A stretch of DNA of 64,000 nt from Eriocheir sinensis (GCF_024679095.1 NW_026111753.1:107501-171500), one strand, 5' to 3'. Numbered from the stretch's first letter, positions 36,949 through 50,359 are shown. Numbers and translations: made by a program. The notes: generated by a model from the letters alone, not told the origin.

Positions 36949-37572
36949 TCGTCCTCTCTTTATGGCAGCTTATCTCAACCCGCCAGGCACTTCCCGAGAC
37001 ACAAAGGTCAATTTCCTACAGAGCTTTATAATGAGGGTCAAGAGAAGAGACGAGAGAAAGCAGACGTGTATGTGTCCGCTAAGCTTCGCAAAAAAGAAAA
37101 AATAATAATGAAGTAAAAATAAACTCGTTAGAAATGCATGAGGTAAAATGGACTGAGAGGATGTTGTTTGGCTATTGTCTTGGGTGTTGTAGGAGAGGAA
37201 AAATTTATAATAGGGATCAGAAGGAGAGAGAGAGAGAGAGTCGTGTTCATACTAATAACTGTTTCTTCCTTCAAACGAAAAAAGAAACTTCACCATCACT
37301 AAAATTAATGAACACCAACTCGGATGTAATGAAAAAGAGAAAGAGGTTTATTTCAGCGATCAAGGGAAGAGAAGAAAAGTTAAACCAGTGCGTACAAAGC
37401 TACAATATACATGACATCAAAATCTAAAGGAACACCAACTCAGTAGCACTATATACAATGTGTGAACTGCCTCCATCCTAGATGTAAAATAGGAAGAGGG
37501 CTTATAATAGGGACCCAGCAGAACAAGACACGAGATTAGAAGGGAAAATAGGAAGAGAGAGAGAGAGCAGGT

Positions 37573-37619
<47 letters not shown>

Positions 37620-38187
37620 AGATGAATGACCTCGGATGTTGAGATGGAAAGGTTACAGCAACACAGAATCTTGCGCAACGTAACCTTAATAACGCGAGGA
37701 AGCTGTTAAAAGGGTGTCATAGAATACGGGAAAAAGTTAGATGAATGGAACATCGAAAAAAAAACCTAGCTGACGTTAATATGAGCCATAAAATACAAGA
37801 GCAAACGAAATAATAGTAAAAGCTATAAGATGAAGAACGAGGAACAGCAATAAAAAAAATAGTAACAAAAAGAAAGGAAACTATATGAATTAGCGCTGAC
37901 AATATATTTTTCTCAATTCTGCGACCATTTTTACCGTCTTCTGAGGCATCCCTCCAGCAGTCTCCTTGCAGCTCATTTTAGTGTTATCAAGGTTACGTTA
38001 GATCAGGTTGCGTCAGCTTCCTGTGTTGCCGTAACTTTTTCATCCCAACATCGAAGGTCTTTAATCTTAATGTTAGCAAGAATTTTCGTTTAAGGGAAGC
38101 TGCTTTTTCTTCCTCATCTCCTTTCGCCTCTTTTTTCTTGTTCCGTTGGTCCCACGCAGAAGCCTCATTCCTCCTTGACAACATTAA
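36946..38187. other. Unassigned DNA with (GA)n and (GT)n
   Basis: A (GT)n lies at 37575-37617. GGAAAAATTTATAATAGGGATC (in 37197-37219) and GGGCTTATAATAGGGACCC (37498) may mark a diverged 300-bp duplication. No gene recognised. Confidence 0.4.
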
Positions 38188-38403
38188 GGTCAGTATTTTC
38201 AGACGCTGCCGCCTCTCATATGAACTAATTCCAAAGGTCGAAAATAAGGTTAATCGGGTTCTAATGATTTTTTTTTTTAACGTTCATGGTTCAGAAGTGA
38301 GGTCAAAACTACTATCAGGGTCATAAAACTATACCAGGAAATACCCCAAACCCTTTCGAAAGTCCTATCAAATGTGTGTGCTTGGGCGCCGAAATGTTTA
38401 CCC
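38188..38403 (+). mobile_element. Family A element, copy 4
   Basis: GGTCAGTATTTTCAGACGC at the left; GGGCGCCGAAATGTTTACCC at the right. Internal TTCATGGTTCAGAAG, CAGGGTCATAAAACTATAC and TCAAATGTGTGTGCTTGGG are as in copies 1-3. Same orientation as all the others. Confidence 0.8.
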
Positions 38404-38831
38404 GGCAGCTCAATGGATAAAGGATGCAAGAAAGCGGCACAAAGTATACTATCAGGAAAACAAAGTACGTAACTCTGCACATTGAGGAGCTCTTGCCACG
38501 CGCACATAGGACCCAGACCACATCCATGCCCTGCGAAAGACCGACCAGCACAAGGAAGGATCCCACAACACAAGTTCATCCCATCACACTCACGTTACAG
38601 CATTTATGTCAACTATTCTGGTTTATGGTGTAGCATTTTCAGACCAAAGAAAACACCTAAAAATCATTCACCACAGCATCTCCTTAGTTTGTCTTTCTTT
38701 CACGTCTATGTAAGGTACTTATTTTCGAGAAGCGTTGGCGTTTATTAAGTGACGCGGCGCCTGTTTGGCGAAGTTTATGATGCATTGCACGTCCAGCCAT
38801 AATTTGACGCTTCTGTCAATGCCCTATACAT

Positions 38832-38836
<5 letters not shown>
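38404..38836. other. Unassigned DNA
   Basis: Three overlapping open frames of 69-100 codons on both strands with mixed composition, but none shows a motif that I recognise. Confidence 0.4.
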
Positions 38837-38877
<41 letters not shown>

Positions 38878-39076
38878 CATGGAAGTTCAGTGTTCAAGAA
38901 TAAAAAATAAGGGCATGGGATTATATTTTTCTATATAATCTTCTGACACTTGACCTTATACCGTCCTACCTACGTCAAGCCATTTTTCTACCTGTTCTAT
39001 CGTTGTATTTTATCGTGCCAGTTAGAGGTATATAGTATATACGTACTTTATGCTCATGAACTTAAAATAAGCCATA

Positions 39077-39141
<65 letters not shown>
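38837..39141. repeat. (GA)n at left and (CT)n at right, inverted pair
   Basis: GA 38837-38873 and CT 39081-39141, 207 bp apart. Confidence 0.96.
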
Positions 39142-39143
<2 letters not shown>

Positions 39144-39254
39144 CGCACACTAAAGAAAAAAAAGCACCGAAGCCTTGGCAGTTCAAGAATAATTCAAACA
39201 GGAATAAAAACCATCCCTTTATCTTTTCTTACTTTCTTTTTTGTTTGTGTGTGC

Positions 39255-39378
39255 TCACCACCACCACCACCACCACCACTAGATACTACCACAATCATCA
39301 TCACCACCACTACTACCACTACTACTACTACTACTACTACTATTACAACTGATGCTGACACCACTACCACACTCTTGG

Positions 39379-39409
<31 letters not shown>

Positions 39410-39410
39410 A
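39255..39410. repeat. (CCA)n and (CTA)n trinucleotide repeats
   Basis: CCA (39258-39280), then interrupted ACT/CTA runs (39305-39345 and 39380-39410). Confidence 0.9.
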
Positions 39411-39858
39411 ATCCACTGCAACTAACAGAAATGAAAATATTAACAAACAGACTTCAAGTGGAGGAAAGGACGAGCTGATAACGGACCCCCCCCCCCAAAA
39501 AAAAAAAAAAGAAAAAAAAAACGGACGAACGGACGGATTCAACGTACGCATTATTTACCGATGTAAGATATTTATAGTTGCACCGAAGACTCCCAAAGGA
39601 AACTGATGGGTAAAAAAATCGGCAAAGGAAAAAAATAATAAAGTGGTATACGCTCACGAAAGGGAAAGATTACAGTATACACGTTTTTTTTATGGCGTAT
39701 ATCTTTTCTTCTTTTCGCGTTGGAAATCAATGGATACGCAAACTAAATACATAAATATGCACCGAAATGAAATAAAATATATAAATAAAACAACATCCGA
39801 AAGTAAATAAATAAAACACGCAAAACAATGGAAAAATATAACTAAAATCTAAACACAT

Positions 39859-39865
<7 letters not shown>
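39411..39865. other. Unassigned AT-rich DNA
   Basis: C8/A13 homopolymer pair near 39486-39510; AAATAAAT-rich at 39740-39815. No gene. Confidence 0.45.
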
Positions 39866-39938
<73 letters not shown>

Positions 39939-40031
39939 AAGGTGCTTGTGGGCGTTTATGTTCTGATATTTTTTTCAATCTTTGTTTCTTCTATTTTATC
40001 ATCTCTCACAAATGAATATATATAGTGATCG

Positions 40032-40062
<31 letters not shown>
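39866..40062. repeat. (CT)n and (GA)n, inverted pair
   Basis: CT 39866-39935 and GA 40034-40062, separated by about 100 bp. Confidence 0.96.
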
Positions 40063-40065
<3 letters not shown>

Positions 40066-40755
40066 CAAAAACTCAATTCTTCTTAGGGGGAGGATGCATT
40101 ATTAAGGAAATCAATACACAGGTATAGAAGAGCGGAAAGAGCCAGGAGGAAGCGAGGAGGAGGAGGAGGAGGAAGAGGAGAAGGAGGGAGCGGAGGAGGA
40201 CTGAAGGTGAGGTGGGAGTACGTTCACACGGAAGACTTTTTGACAGGTAAGTAAGAGGGAAGAAGGCAAAAGGGGCAGGTAGGAAAGAGGGAATGAAAGC
40301 TAAGAGGATGAACACAACACCTGGCGAGGAGAAAGAGGAGGAAAGTGTAGGATTATAGATAGATGGATAGAGAGGAGATAGATGGGCGGGCATATATAGA
40401 CAGATCAAGATAAATTAGAAAATTATAGAAAAACGCTAGATAGATGAATGAATAAATAAAAAAATATACAGAAGTGTTTAAATATTGATGAATTCATAAA
40501 AGGGAAATGTGAAGAAAGAGATGGATGGGATAGAATCGGTATATAGGAACAATAAAATAAATATCTAGGTAACTTAGATATAAATAGAAATAACATGCGG
40601 GGAGACAAATGTGGACGGATGAATACGGGAGTAGCAAGCAATCTGGAGCAATAAAACGAAAATACTAGTTATAGAAAGATCGAAAAACGGATAAAGGTAG
40701 CTACTATTGTGTTAGAAAGATGGATAAAATGGATAGAGAGTTACAGAAAGATTCA
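40063..40755. other. Unassigned purine-rich DNA with (GATA)-like words
   Basis: GAGGAGGAGG-rich at 40150-40200; GATAGAT words at 40355-40390. No gene. Confidence 0.45.
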
Positions 40756-41015
40756 AATAAAAGCACATACGAAAACAGATAGACAGACTGGTAAGGGAAA
40801 CATATGCAAACTGAAAAGTACAGAAACATTAATTAAGAAAGAGCAAGTAGATTGATTGAAATAAAATAGATTAAAAAAAAAAAAAAAAGAGTACACACGA
40901 AAACAGCAGGACACATATTGATAAGGGAAAAGTATGTTGACAGGAAGGCACTGAAACATTAATGACCAGATACCAAGTAGATTGAGTAATGATAAGACAG
41001 ACAGACTGACAGGTA
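40756..41015 (+). repeat. Diverged tandem duplication, about 135-bp unit
   Basis: CACATACGAAAACAG (40763) and CACACGAAAACAG (40894) start two units that both continue TAAGGGAAA.TATG...A...ACAGAAACATTAAT or CTGAAACATTAAT, then CAAGTAGATTGA, then a run of purines or GATA words. Confidence 0.75.
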
Positions 41016-41166
41016 CACCACGTCACTAGTAGGTTACATAAACAGAAATTCATCTCTAAAGATAACAAGACAGCCACACGAGAAGTAAAGAAAGATTATA
41101 AATACTAGTATACATTCACCATCATAATATTCTTCTTTCCTCTTGCTTTACCTGCTTGGATACATG

Positions 41167-41167
<1 letters not shown>

Positions 41168-41202
<35 letters not shown>

Positions 41203-41229
41203 CACTCCAGTAGATTCTCGTCCAGTCTA

Positions 41230-41280
<51 letters not shown>

Positions 41281-41330
41281 CACTCTAGTAGCTTCTCGTT
41301 CTTTCATGAGAGAAGAGAGAGAGAGAGAAG
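41168..41330 (+). repeat. Two to three tandem units of (GA)n plus 40-bp spacer
   Basis: GA array, then ACCTCACTCCAGTAGATTCTCG (41199-41220); GA array, then ACCTCACTCTAGTAGCTTCTCG (41277-41298); GA array, then AAGCTACACTC. The spacer copies are nearly identical. Confidence 0.9.
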
Positions 41331-41434
41331 CTACACTCTCATAATCGGCTTTCCTCTTGTGTTTCGAAGAGATGATGAATAAAACACAAACATTAGTAAA
41401 TAGGCTTATTATGTCTGTAACGATTGACTTGCTC

Positions 41435-41435
<1 letters not shown>

Positions 41436-41478
<43 letters not shown>

Positions 41479-41616
41479 GTTGTTGTCATTGTTATTTCCT
41501 GTCATTGTCTTACATGTTATTTTGTTCTCTTATCGTGCATGCGTGTGTGTTGAGAGAGAGAGGAGAAAAAGTCAACGTATCCCTCCCACCAAACACCAAC
41601 TCAACACCATCCCGTC

Positions 41617-41659
<43 letters not shown>

Positions 41660-41660
41660 G
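41436..41660. repeat. (ATT)n and (CA)n repeats
   Basis: ATT 41436-41478, CA 41619-41658, unique DNA between. Confidence 0.95.
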
Positions 41661-41714
41661 AATATCAACAATGGCGACGGCGAAGCTGAGGAGATTTCGT
41701 ATTCACGGCTATCC

Positions 41715-41805
41715 AAGAGAGAGAGAGAGAGAGAGAGAAACCCGCATAGCTTCGTGACGTCACAGAGGGAGGCGTGGTCAAGGAGCGGCTGCAGCGGTTT
41801 ACATA

Positions 41806-41845
<40 letters not shown>

Positions 41846-42173
41846 CCACAATCCTCTTCAGTAAGTTCCGTCTCAGATTCCTCCTCCTCCTCTGCCTCCT
41901 CCTTTTCCCTTCTCCTCATAATTATTCTATCTACTGCCGCTCATCCATCTTCTCCATCTTCCATTTCCTCCATCCTCCACTTCCTCCCTTACACCTAAAA
42001 CCGCTGTTGCTACTTCGTTATTCTTTTCTCCCCTCCTCCTCTTCTTACTTCACGTCGCTCTTCTGCTCCTCCTCCTCCTAACTTCTCGTGTTCTTCTCTA
42101 ACTTCTTGTGGTCAGTCTTACCATCTTCCCTACTTTTACACACTCAAGTTTCTCTTTGTGTTCCCCTTATAAT

Positions 42174-42237
<64 letters not shown>
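41715..42237. repeat. (GA)n, (CT)n, pyrimidine-rich DNA, (CT)n
   Basis: GA 41715-41738, CT 41811-41843, a C/T-rich stretch 41860-42170, and CT 42175-42237. Confidence 0.9.
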
Positions 42238-42241
<4 letters not shown>

Positions 42242-42800
42242 ATATCTAACCAGTTTCTTTCAATCTTTGCTTCGCCATGTTTTTGCCTTTTCCCCCTTCT
42301 ATTCACACACAAAAAGAAACATTTTTTACCTCCTTATTAATTATTGAATTTAATTAAATGTGGAAACTTAATTTTTTTCTTCGACTCTTTCTTTTCTTAA
42401 TGAGGTAAGGACGGTCATAATTTAATTCTCGAGTTCGTGTTTACGCGCTTGGCTACGCTGCATGCTTTCTTCTCTCTGACATTATAGAACTATATTAACG
42501 TGGTTACATAACATAAAAACACCTGACCACATAAATGATAGTGACACATCCTGTTTGTTACTGGTTACCTCCCCTCACCACTTCTTTCATTTCATAATTT
42601 CGGCATGTCGATACATAATATTAAACCCACCAGAACACATAGTAGTTATATGTTGTTGGGTTAGGCTAGGGAAGATTAGATGAACACACCTACACACCTA
42701 TCTATCAGTGCTTATCTGCCAAACCTCCCGTCCATTCCTCTCCTCAGGCACTTAATCGACAGACACACCTCTGACGTAGGTTAAACTTCACACCTGGGTA
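42238..42800. other. Unassigned AT-rich DNA
   Basis: No gene or repeat recognised. Confidence 0.5.
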
Positions 42801-42802
42801 AC

Positions 42803-42803
<1 letters not shown>

Positions 42804-42849
<46 letters not shown>

Positions 42850-43350
42850 CGTGTAGTAGAGCCTGCTTGTTGACCTTCCCAAGTTCACACACACACACAC
42901 ACACACATACACACACTCTATTACTAAGCAACAGGGGTGATGCAAGTGCCCTTTACACCACTACAACGTCCCTCACCCCCTTCTCCCTACTGCCTATCCC
43001 ACACTCTCCTCACCCCGCATCGTCTTTCCTAACCACACCCACTCGCTTCCCCCTTCCTGCCCCCGTCACCCCTCCTCCCCCTCCCCCTTCTCCTTCCTCC
43101 TCCATTCCCCTTTCCTTCCTCTCCCCTGCGCACGTCCTAACCACAACTTTCTCCCCTCCTTCTCCACCCTTACCTCCCTCCCCATCACCTTGCAACCCAC
43201 AACCTGCTCCCATCCTCAGTTCCACATCCTTCTTCCCTCTCACCCATTCATCCTTCCCCCCCTCTACCTAGCTACCTCCCACACAATACTGTCACTTTCA
43301 CTTCCACTCACTCCTCCCATCTCCTCCCAATCCCCTCCCACGCGTTTCTC
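42804..43350. repeat. (GA)n, (CA)n and C-rich block
   Basis: GA 42806-42847; CA 42888-42917; then about 400 bp of very C-rich top strand (42960-43350) read as Pro/Ser frames. Confidence 0.8.
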
Positions 43351-43640
43351 ACCCACTACTGAAAGAGAAGGTGGCGTGCACGAGAGTAACTGTTCATCAT
43401 CGCAACGGGGTTACTTTCGGGTTGGAGGTAACTGGTAGTCTGTAAAACGTCTTGTCGAGGAACTTGTTCGCGTTACTGCCGCACCCAAGCACTGCACAAG
43501 TGGATGTCATTTTGGCAGAAAGTCTCTTGCGTCACCAACGCGAAACTGATCAAAAGAAGAAGCGCGGTTTGTTTTGCCTCCAACTCGGCCCCGAGCTTGA
43601 ACTTGAGTATGCAACCTATACCTCTCCAAGCGTCACATAA
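43351..43640. other. Unassigned DNA
   Basis: A 62-codon + frame at 43452-43640 has mixed composition and no recognised motif. It immediately precedes the LINE remnant, but its sequence does not look like reverse transcriptase. Confidence 0.4.
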
Positions 43641-43644
43641 GTAA

Positions 43645-45295
43645 TCGAAAACAGAATGACCGGCAATGATTTTTGGGGAAGTGGCATATTTCCCAGTTTG
43701 TATTCGACAAAGTGCCTCACCAAAAACATTAAACTAAATAAAAGCCAATGGGACAGACTACAGGGTAATGTTCTGAGGTTAATCAAGGCGTGATTTAGTG
43801 ACAGGATGCAGCGAGTTCAGGTAAATTGGGAAAAATCACATTGGCTTGATTTACTAGAGGCGTCCCACAAGGTTCAATGGGGAGATCTCATTGGGTCTCG
43901 TTACTAGATCCAGTGAGTGCGTCTGTCTGCCCTCGGAGCCTGAAGTAATCTTTCAATTAATTATTTACGTTTCCCTGGGGCCTATCTCAATTATTATAGG
44001 TTTGTACAATAAATTAAACAATTAATAAAAATGTTGTTGATCATATTCGTTGTTTTATTTCTTCGTAAACCAGTTAAAATTCGTTGAAGGCAATTTTCAT
44101 ACACCCAGAGCAGGTACCCAGTAAATGCTGCAAATTTTCGGAAGTCCATTTTTGCTTCATTTTGCAGTACTTTAGAGCAAGGACGCATATAATGAGGAAG
44201 GTTTTCAACTTTGTCATTCTTTTGTCTCGTTTACGAAGTAAAACACCGAAAATTAAAAAAAAAAATTATTAGTAACAATTGTGTCATTTATTGTATTGAC
44301 GTATAATTTAGACAGGCCCCAGAGAACCATGGGGAACTTGAGATAATTGAAAGATTATGTTTAGGCTCCGTGGGCAGCAAGACGTAGCCTACTCGCTGGG
44401 AACATCTGATAACAAAAAGTTCCCCATTCTGGGTACAGTATTATCACTATCATATACATCAACAATCTTGAATACGGTATTATCAGTGACATGAGCAATT
44501 TGCTAAATGCCACAAAAGCATGTACCGACTAAACAGTTCAGACACGGCGCTGGTATTTCAGGAGGAACTAAAAGGCCTCTATGAGTGGGCCAACAAATGG
44601 ATGACGCGATTCAACATCAACAAATACAACATCCTGACTGTAGAACAATAGTCCTGTCAGTAATTGCACTTTAAATAGCAGTTATTGACCACCTCTGTCG
44701 CGGTAAGGATTTGGGTGTGCGTGTGCACTCTGACCTTCGACCCAGAAATCATTATATTACAGCCAGAAACCGTGTAAACTGAAAGATTTATTCCTAGAAG
44801 CGTAACCAGCGTAACCAGCGCAGAAGTTATCCTGAAATTGTACCTGGCTCTGATTAGATCCCACCTGGCTGTTGTTCAGTTTTAGTGACCCCATTATTGG
44901 AATGATATAGCTTCCTCGAAGCAGTACAAAGAAGTGTGACTAAAATGATCCAAGGATATAGAAATTTCCCGAAGAGAAAAGACTTAAAACAACTGAACTT
45001 ACTCTTTAAAGTTTAAATGGCATAGGACATAGGTGATTAAAATTAAATATTATTAAATGAGTTAAGGAGATTAACATGGGGGATATATATGAAGTACTTT
45101 ACAAACAGGTGGAAGAACACGCAGCAACGGGTATAAAATGGATAAATTCAGGTTCATGAAAGAAATAGGCAAGAACTGAGTCACGAATATAGTGGTGGGT
45201 GAATGAAAACAACTGAGCAGATATGTAGTTAAGGCAAACACAAATGGAAGTTATAAATGGAGGTTAGATATTTTTATGGAGGCGCATTGATTAAT
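43645..45295 (+). pseudogene. Decayed LINE reverse transcriptase, interrupted by a TIR element
   Basis: In shifting + frames the conserved blocks of a non-LTR reverse transcriptase appear in correct order. VFDKVPHQK (43700) is the block with the first catalytic Asp. A piece resembling SDRMQRVQVNWEKSHWL (about 43797) and TRGVPQGS (43853) follow. After the insertion come YINNLE (about 44457), a decayed NATKACTD where ADDT would be expected (the catalytic DD is lost), EELKGLYEWANKWMTRFNI (about 44561), LGVRVHSDL (about 44712), ESVQRS-like AVQRSVTKMIQGYRN (about 44920) and a trailing RTR.G-type region to about 45290. Many stops and frameshifts. It is the same broad group as the 2.75 kb remnant, with which it shares the VQRR.TKMIQG block. 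Confidence 0.85.
43877..44426. mobile_element. Inverted-repeat element (about 550 bp) inserted in the LINE
   Basis: It sits exactly between GVPQGS and the following SxLGxV..YIN block of the reverse transcriptase, where only about ten codons should lie. Its two ends are inverted: the left end has GTTACTAGAT, TCGGAGCCTGAAGTAATC, TTTCAATTA and CTGGGGCCTATCTCAATTA, and the reverse complement of the right end has GTTATCAGAT, ACGGAGCCTAAACATAATC, TTTCAATTA and CTGGGGCCTGTCTAAATTA. The outermost shared word may be AATGGGGA. TIR length is about 110-150 bp, imperfect. No coding capacity. The target duplication is not certain. Confidence 0.8.
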
Positions 45296-45539
45296 AACCC
45301 ACTCTTCTTATATATTTATGTAGGTATTTCTAAGTTTCAAATCTCAATAGTAATGGCAGTGTGAACAATGAACAATGCTTTAGTACTCACCACTTCAGTG
45401 GCTTCAGGAGGGTCCTCAATCACAAGTTAGTCTTTTTCTAAAGCCTGGACCCCATCATGCAACTTGCTGCAAGCCATGACCAATTGACCTGCAGTTTTAT
45501 GAAAAGGATTAGTACATTTCATCTTGTCCCTGGTTAGGC

Positions 45540-46536
<997 letters not shown>

Positions 46537-46538
<2 letters not shown>

Positions 46539-46948
46539 TATATGTAAGTAAGCACAAAAGTAAACGAATAAAAGTTTACAAGAAAATTTCCTAACCATAC
46601 CTGTTTTTAAAGGAATATGAATTTGATCCCTTGTTATTCATTTAGCATTACACGCACATATTGAGTACCTGTATGATTAAAAAAAAAAAATATTAATTGT
46701 TTTGTTTTGCATTTTGTGACCAAAATCCTGAATACTAGCAGAATATGGCCGCGTAGCAACAGACTGGCATTCACGAGCTACTGATGTATAAAATACAACC
46801 TTAGCATCAGATAAGTGTATCTTTGTATGCCACTGTATTTGCTATTATGAGGAATTCTTTTCTTTAGTTTTGCAACAATGGTGCAATGCTTATGTAGCTA
46901 CATCAAACAAGGGAAGTGATATGATTTAACACTTTTTTCTTATCCATG
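46537..46948. other. Unassigned AT-rich DNA
   Basis: Nothing recognised apart from an A run at 46679-46690. Confidence 0.45.
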
Positions 46949-46949
46949 A

Positions 46950-47136
<187 letters not shown>

Positions 47137-47222
47137 GAGTACAACTAATTATGAAGATAAACAGTGGGCTATTTCATGGCCAATGATTCTGACATGACAT
47201 TGTCCGCCAGCTTACATATCCT

Positions 47223-47233
47223 ACACACACACA

Positions 47234-47266
<33 letters not shown>
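47223..47266. repeat. (CA)n with A-run
   Basis: CA 47223-47247 followed by about 19 A. Confidence 0.95.
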
Positions 47267-48557
47267 GGAAAGTGAGGCTAAAAATATATTGATCAAGGTC
47301 GAGTTCTTCTCTAAACCTTGATATTGACATAGCAATATTCTGAGGATACTTGAATGTTTGTGGCATTCATTAACAGATGTTATAAATATTGGTAATAATA
47401 GTGAAAGCAAGGTACTCATAGGTAACACAGGAAAGACACCACAAATATACCAACAGTGCAAAACAATTGTTAGCAAATGCAGTAGGAAATGTACCATACA
47501 TTAATTACATGCTAATGATGTAGAAAAAAAAAAAAGGCTCGGGTTATTACAAGTGATGCTGGTCTCAATAAAATATTAAATAATACCAATTATACTCATA
47601 CATACAGGTGAGACCAACAAACATTTTATGAGATCAGGGCAACAACTGCATTAACTGCAAAATTTCATTCGTGAAGCCGATAACCGTTCCAGAAAACATC
47701 GGAAAACATCAAACCAACCAACAATGCAATCAAAGCACTAAAAGTGGAACAAACAACAAGAAACATGAAAATATCGAGGTAAGAGCTAACACACATGATA
47801 GCCAAGAAGTCAATAATCTATTCTACACTACGGGCAAGGTATAAAGTTAATACCCACATTTCTGACAAGACACAAACCAACATTAGACAAGGCAACTTAC
47901 ATTACAGGCATAGTACAGGTGGAACAGATAAGAATCATGTAGGCTAAAAAGATTGAAGGCAGGCAGGAAGGTTATGATGGGGAGTTGGGTAGTCGAATAG
48001 ACGGGTAGCTTAAACAGAGAAGCAGACAGGTAAATAAACAGATAAACAAGACAGGCAGACGGATAGACGGATGGACATGCACGCAGATGGAAGAAAAGAC
48101 AGGCAGATGCATAGACATGCACGCAGACGGAGACATCACGGACCTAGGCATCACTATTAGCAAGCAGTGACAGGTTCACAGGACTGGCGGGGTTGCCACG
48201 TTGTAGTGAGACACACAGGAATATTATAAGCAACGACACAAATGGACAGTCACTTTAATTAAAACATAGACAAGCAAATATGGACGGAGAGCGGCATGTC
48301 CCCCAAGGCGATGGTGTAAGCAGCTTGCGATTACACACACACACACACACACACACTGAAGACTAATGGAGAGGCAGACAATCGCAGGCATGGATGTGCG
48401 CGTGTGTGTGCTCATGTCTCCTGATGTTATTATAGCTTGCTTGGGTTAAGATTGTTTATATTAACGCGCCCACATAATTATGAGAACGAAGAACAGTTGG
48501 TTAGGCCTAAGTATAGGAAACGAGATATCGGCGTGTTAACAAAACCAGTCTTTACCT
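47267..48557. other. Unassigned DNA with weak (GACA)/(GATA) words
   Basis: Degenerate CAGGCAGACAGA-type words at 47955-48130 and a CA run at 48331-48356. No gene recognised. Confidence 0.45.
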
Positions 48558-48665
48558 TTACTCTTTTAACAGTAAAGGAGGCAGTTCAAGGAAAAAAAAA
48601 CGCTAACCACTGCTCCTAAATAGAAAATAGAAGTGACTGGCCAAAAGAGAGGTCAATTTATGATG
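48558..48665 (-). repeat. Family B dispersed repeat, copy (minus)
   Basis: On the minus strand: GACCTCTCTTTTGGCCAGTC, TATTTAGGAGCAGTGGTTAG, then CCTTGAACTGCCTCC and TTTACTG. It matches the order of blocks in the 34.3 and 50.5 kb copies. Confidence 0.78.
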
Positions 48666-48714
48666 AGATATATATACACACAAACACGCACACACACTGA
48701 TAAATACAGACATA

Positions 48715-49193
48715 CAGAGTACATAGACAAACAGACACTGGTAAAGCAGCATTCGGAACAGTCAAATAGACAGATAGACATGGGCAGGCAGAGAGGCATT
48801 GGTGTAGTAGTGTTCCCATAGCACATACAGACAAACAGGCAGACAAACAGACATGGGCAGACAGGCAGGCATTGGTGCAGTAGTGTTCCCAAAGTACATA
48901 CAGACAAACAGGCAAACAAACAGACATGGGCAGACAGGCAGGCATTGGTGCAGTAGTGTTCCCATGGCACACGCTCACAGACTAATAGACAGACAGACAG
49001 ACATGGGCAGGCAGGCATTGATATGGCGTTCGCACGGCATACACAGACATAAATACAGACAGACAACAGACATGGGAAGGCAGACATTGGTGTGGTAGTG
49101 TTCCCATGGGTGGCTGGTGGGTTAGCAGCTTACACACACACACACACACACACACTTATATACAAACAGGGCATGAACAGGCAGGCAGGCATT

Positions 49194-49195
<2 letters not shown>
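48715..49195 (+). repeat. 73-bp minisatellite, five to six units
   Basis: CATTGGTG-type unit starts at 48797, 48870, 48943, 49016 and 49085 (spacing 73, 73, 73, 69), with a diverged unit at about 48736 and a last one at about 49188 beyond a (CA)n at 49134-49155. Units share AGTGTTCCCA, GACAAACAG and ACATGGGCAG. The Cys-rich minus-strand frames (up to 144 codons) are translations of the array. Confidence 0.93.
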
Positions 49196-49228
<33 letters not shown>

Positions 49229-49255
49229 GAGGGGGGGGGGAGGGGGGGGGGGCTG
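49196..49255. repeat. (GT)n followed by G-rich run
   Basis: GT 49196-49226, then GAGGG with two long G runs to 49253. Confidence 0.95.
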
Positions 49256-50359
49256 GTAGGGTTAGCAGCTTGCAGGGAAATGAACCACTTCCGCTCACTG
49301 CCGCTCAGCCGACTATCCCGTGACAGGCGCTGTACCAATGCTGCTGTCACTTCCGCACTTCAGCCCCTGGCCGCCGCGTTACGTAAATCCACAAATCCGC
49401 TTCCCGATCAATCCACACACACACACACACATACACCACTTGCCATTCAATCTACCTGAACAATATTTCCTGTCGTGTATGACCGGGCAGTTGTTGGTTC
49501 CAGAGTTAAGTCGATTACTTTAATTTTTCCGTGCTGTCTTTTCCTCCCAAGGCACAAGCGGCGTACCTCCACTCACCACTTCTCGATTACAACTGAAGTC
49601 TGGAGACGCTACGTGTTTCTTAAAATATTTGTTTGCCTAAAAATTGAACATATTGTCTTTTTCTACAGGATTTAGTAGCCTACTAAAAATACATTTATTT
49701 TTGTTGCCTCAACTTCATAGCTATTATACCCAAACAATGCCCCCGATTCGATTTGATGTCTGGAACAGACGCCATAAGTCGCATTTCTTAATTGACAGTT
49801 TTTGCAAATGAAAAATGATCATCATATATGCCTCGTTTTTTTTCATAATCTTCCTTCATAAATCTACCACGTTATGTCTCTTGCTTACATATTTACTAGA
49901 GTATGTATTAGTTACTGTGTAGCTCACGAGGAAGTGTGAATAGGCTATCTATCTAGTTTTTCCCTTTAGGCTTCACTTATTATTGTGCTGTTTTTCGTCA
50001 TTATTTAAATCCATATTGTAGTAGGAAATTTACTAGGATTTTTTTCAATATGAATGACAAATATTAACTGCACATCGTTACCGCCTCGAAACTATAAGAG
50101 TATTGAAAGAAAGATGAACAGCAGTCAGGCAGCGGGGACGTGTGTGTACGCTTGTGTGTGATGGCGTCCTTAGTCTTATTACTTTTCCTCTCCTCAGTAT
50201 ACACATTTCGGTGCTATTCTGCGGCGTGCAGGCAACATATACTCAGAACAGGAAGATGGAGGAACATACAGATTGGTTTTAGTTTTTCCTTAACCAGAAA
50301 AGGTGGTAAACACAAGTGAGGGTAAGTTCCAGTGTTCCTTAAGTTAATAAATATCATTT

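Noticed and set aside
47555..47645. A small inverted repeat (CTGGTCTCAATAAAA and the reverse of TTTTATGAGATCAG)
   Set aside because: Arms are under 25 bp in AT-rich DNA; it could be chance.
48653..49087. A 144-codon Cys-rich minus-strand frame resembling a secreted disulfide-rich protein
   Set aside because: It is the 73-bp minisatellite translated; the period shift moves it between frames and neighbouring frames give similar peptides.
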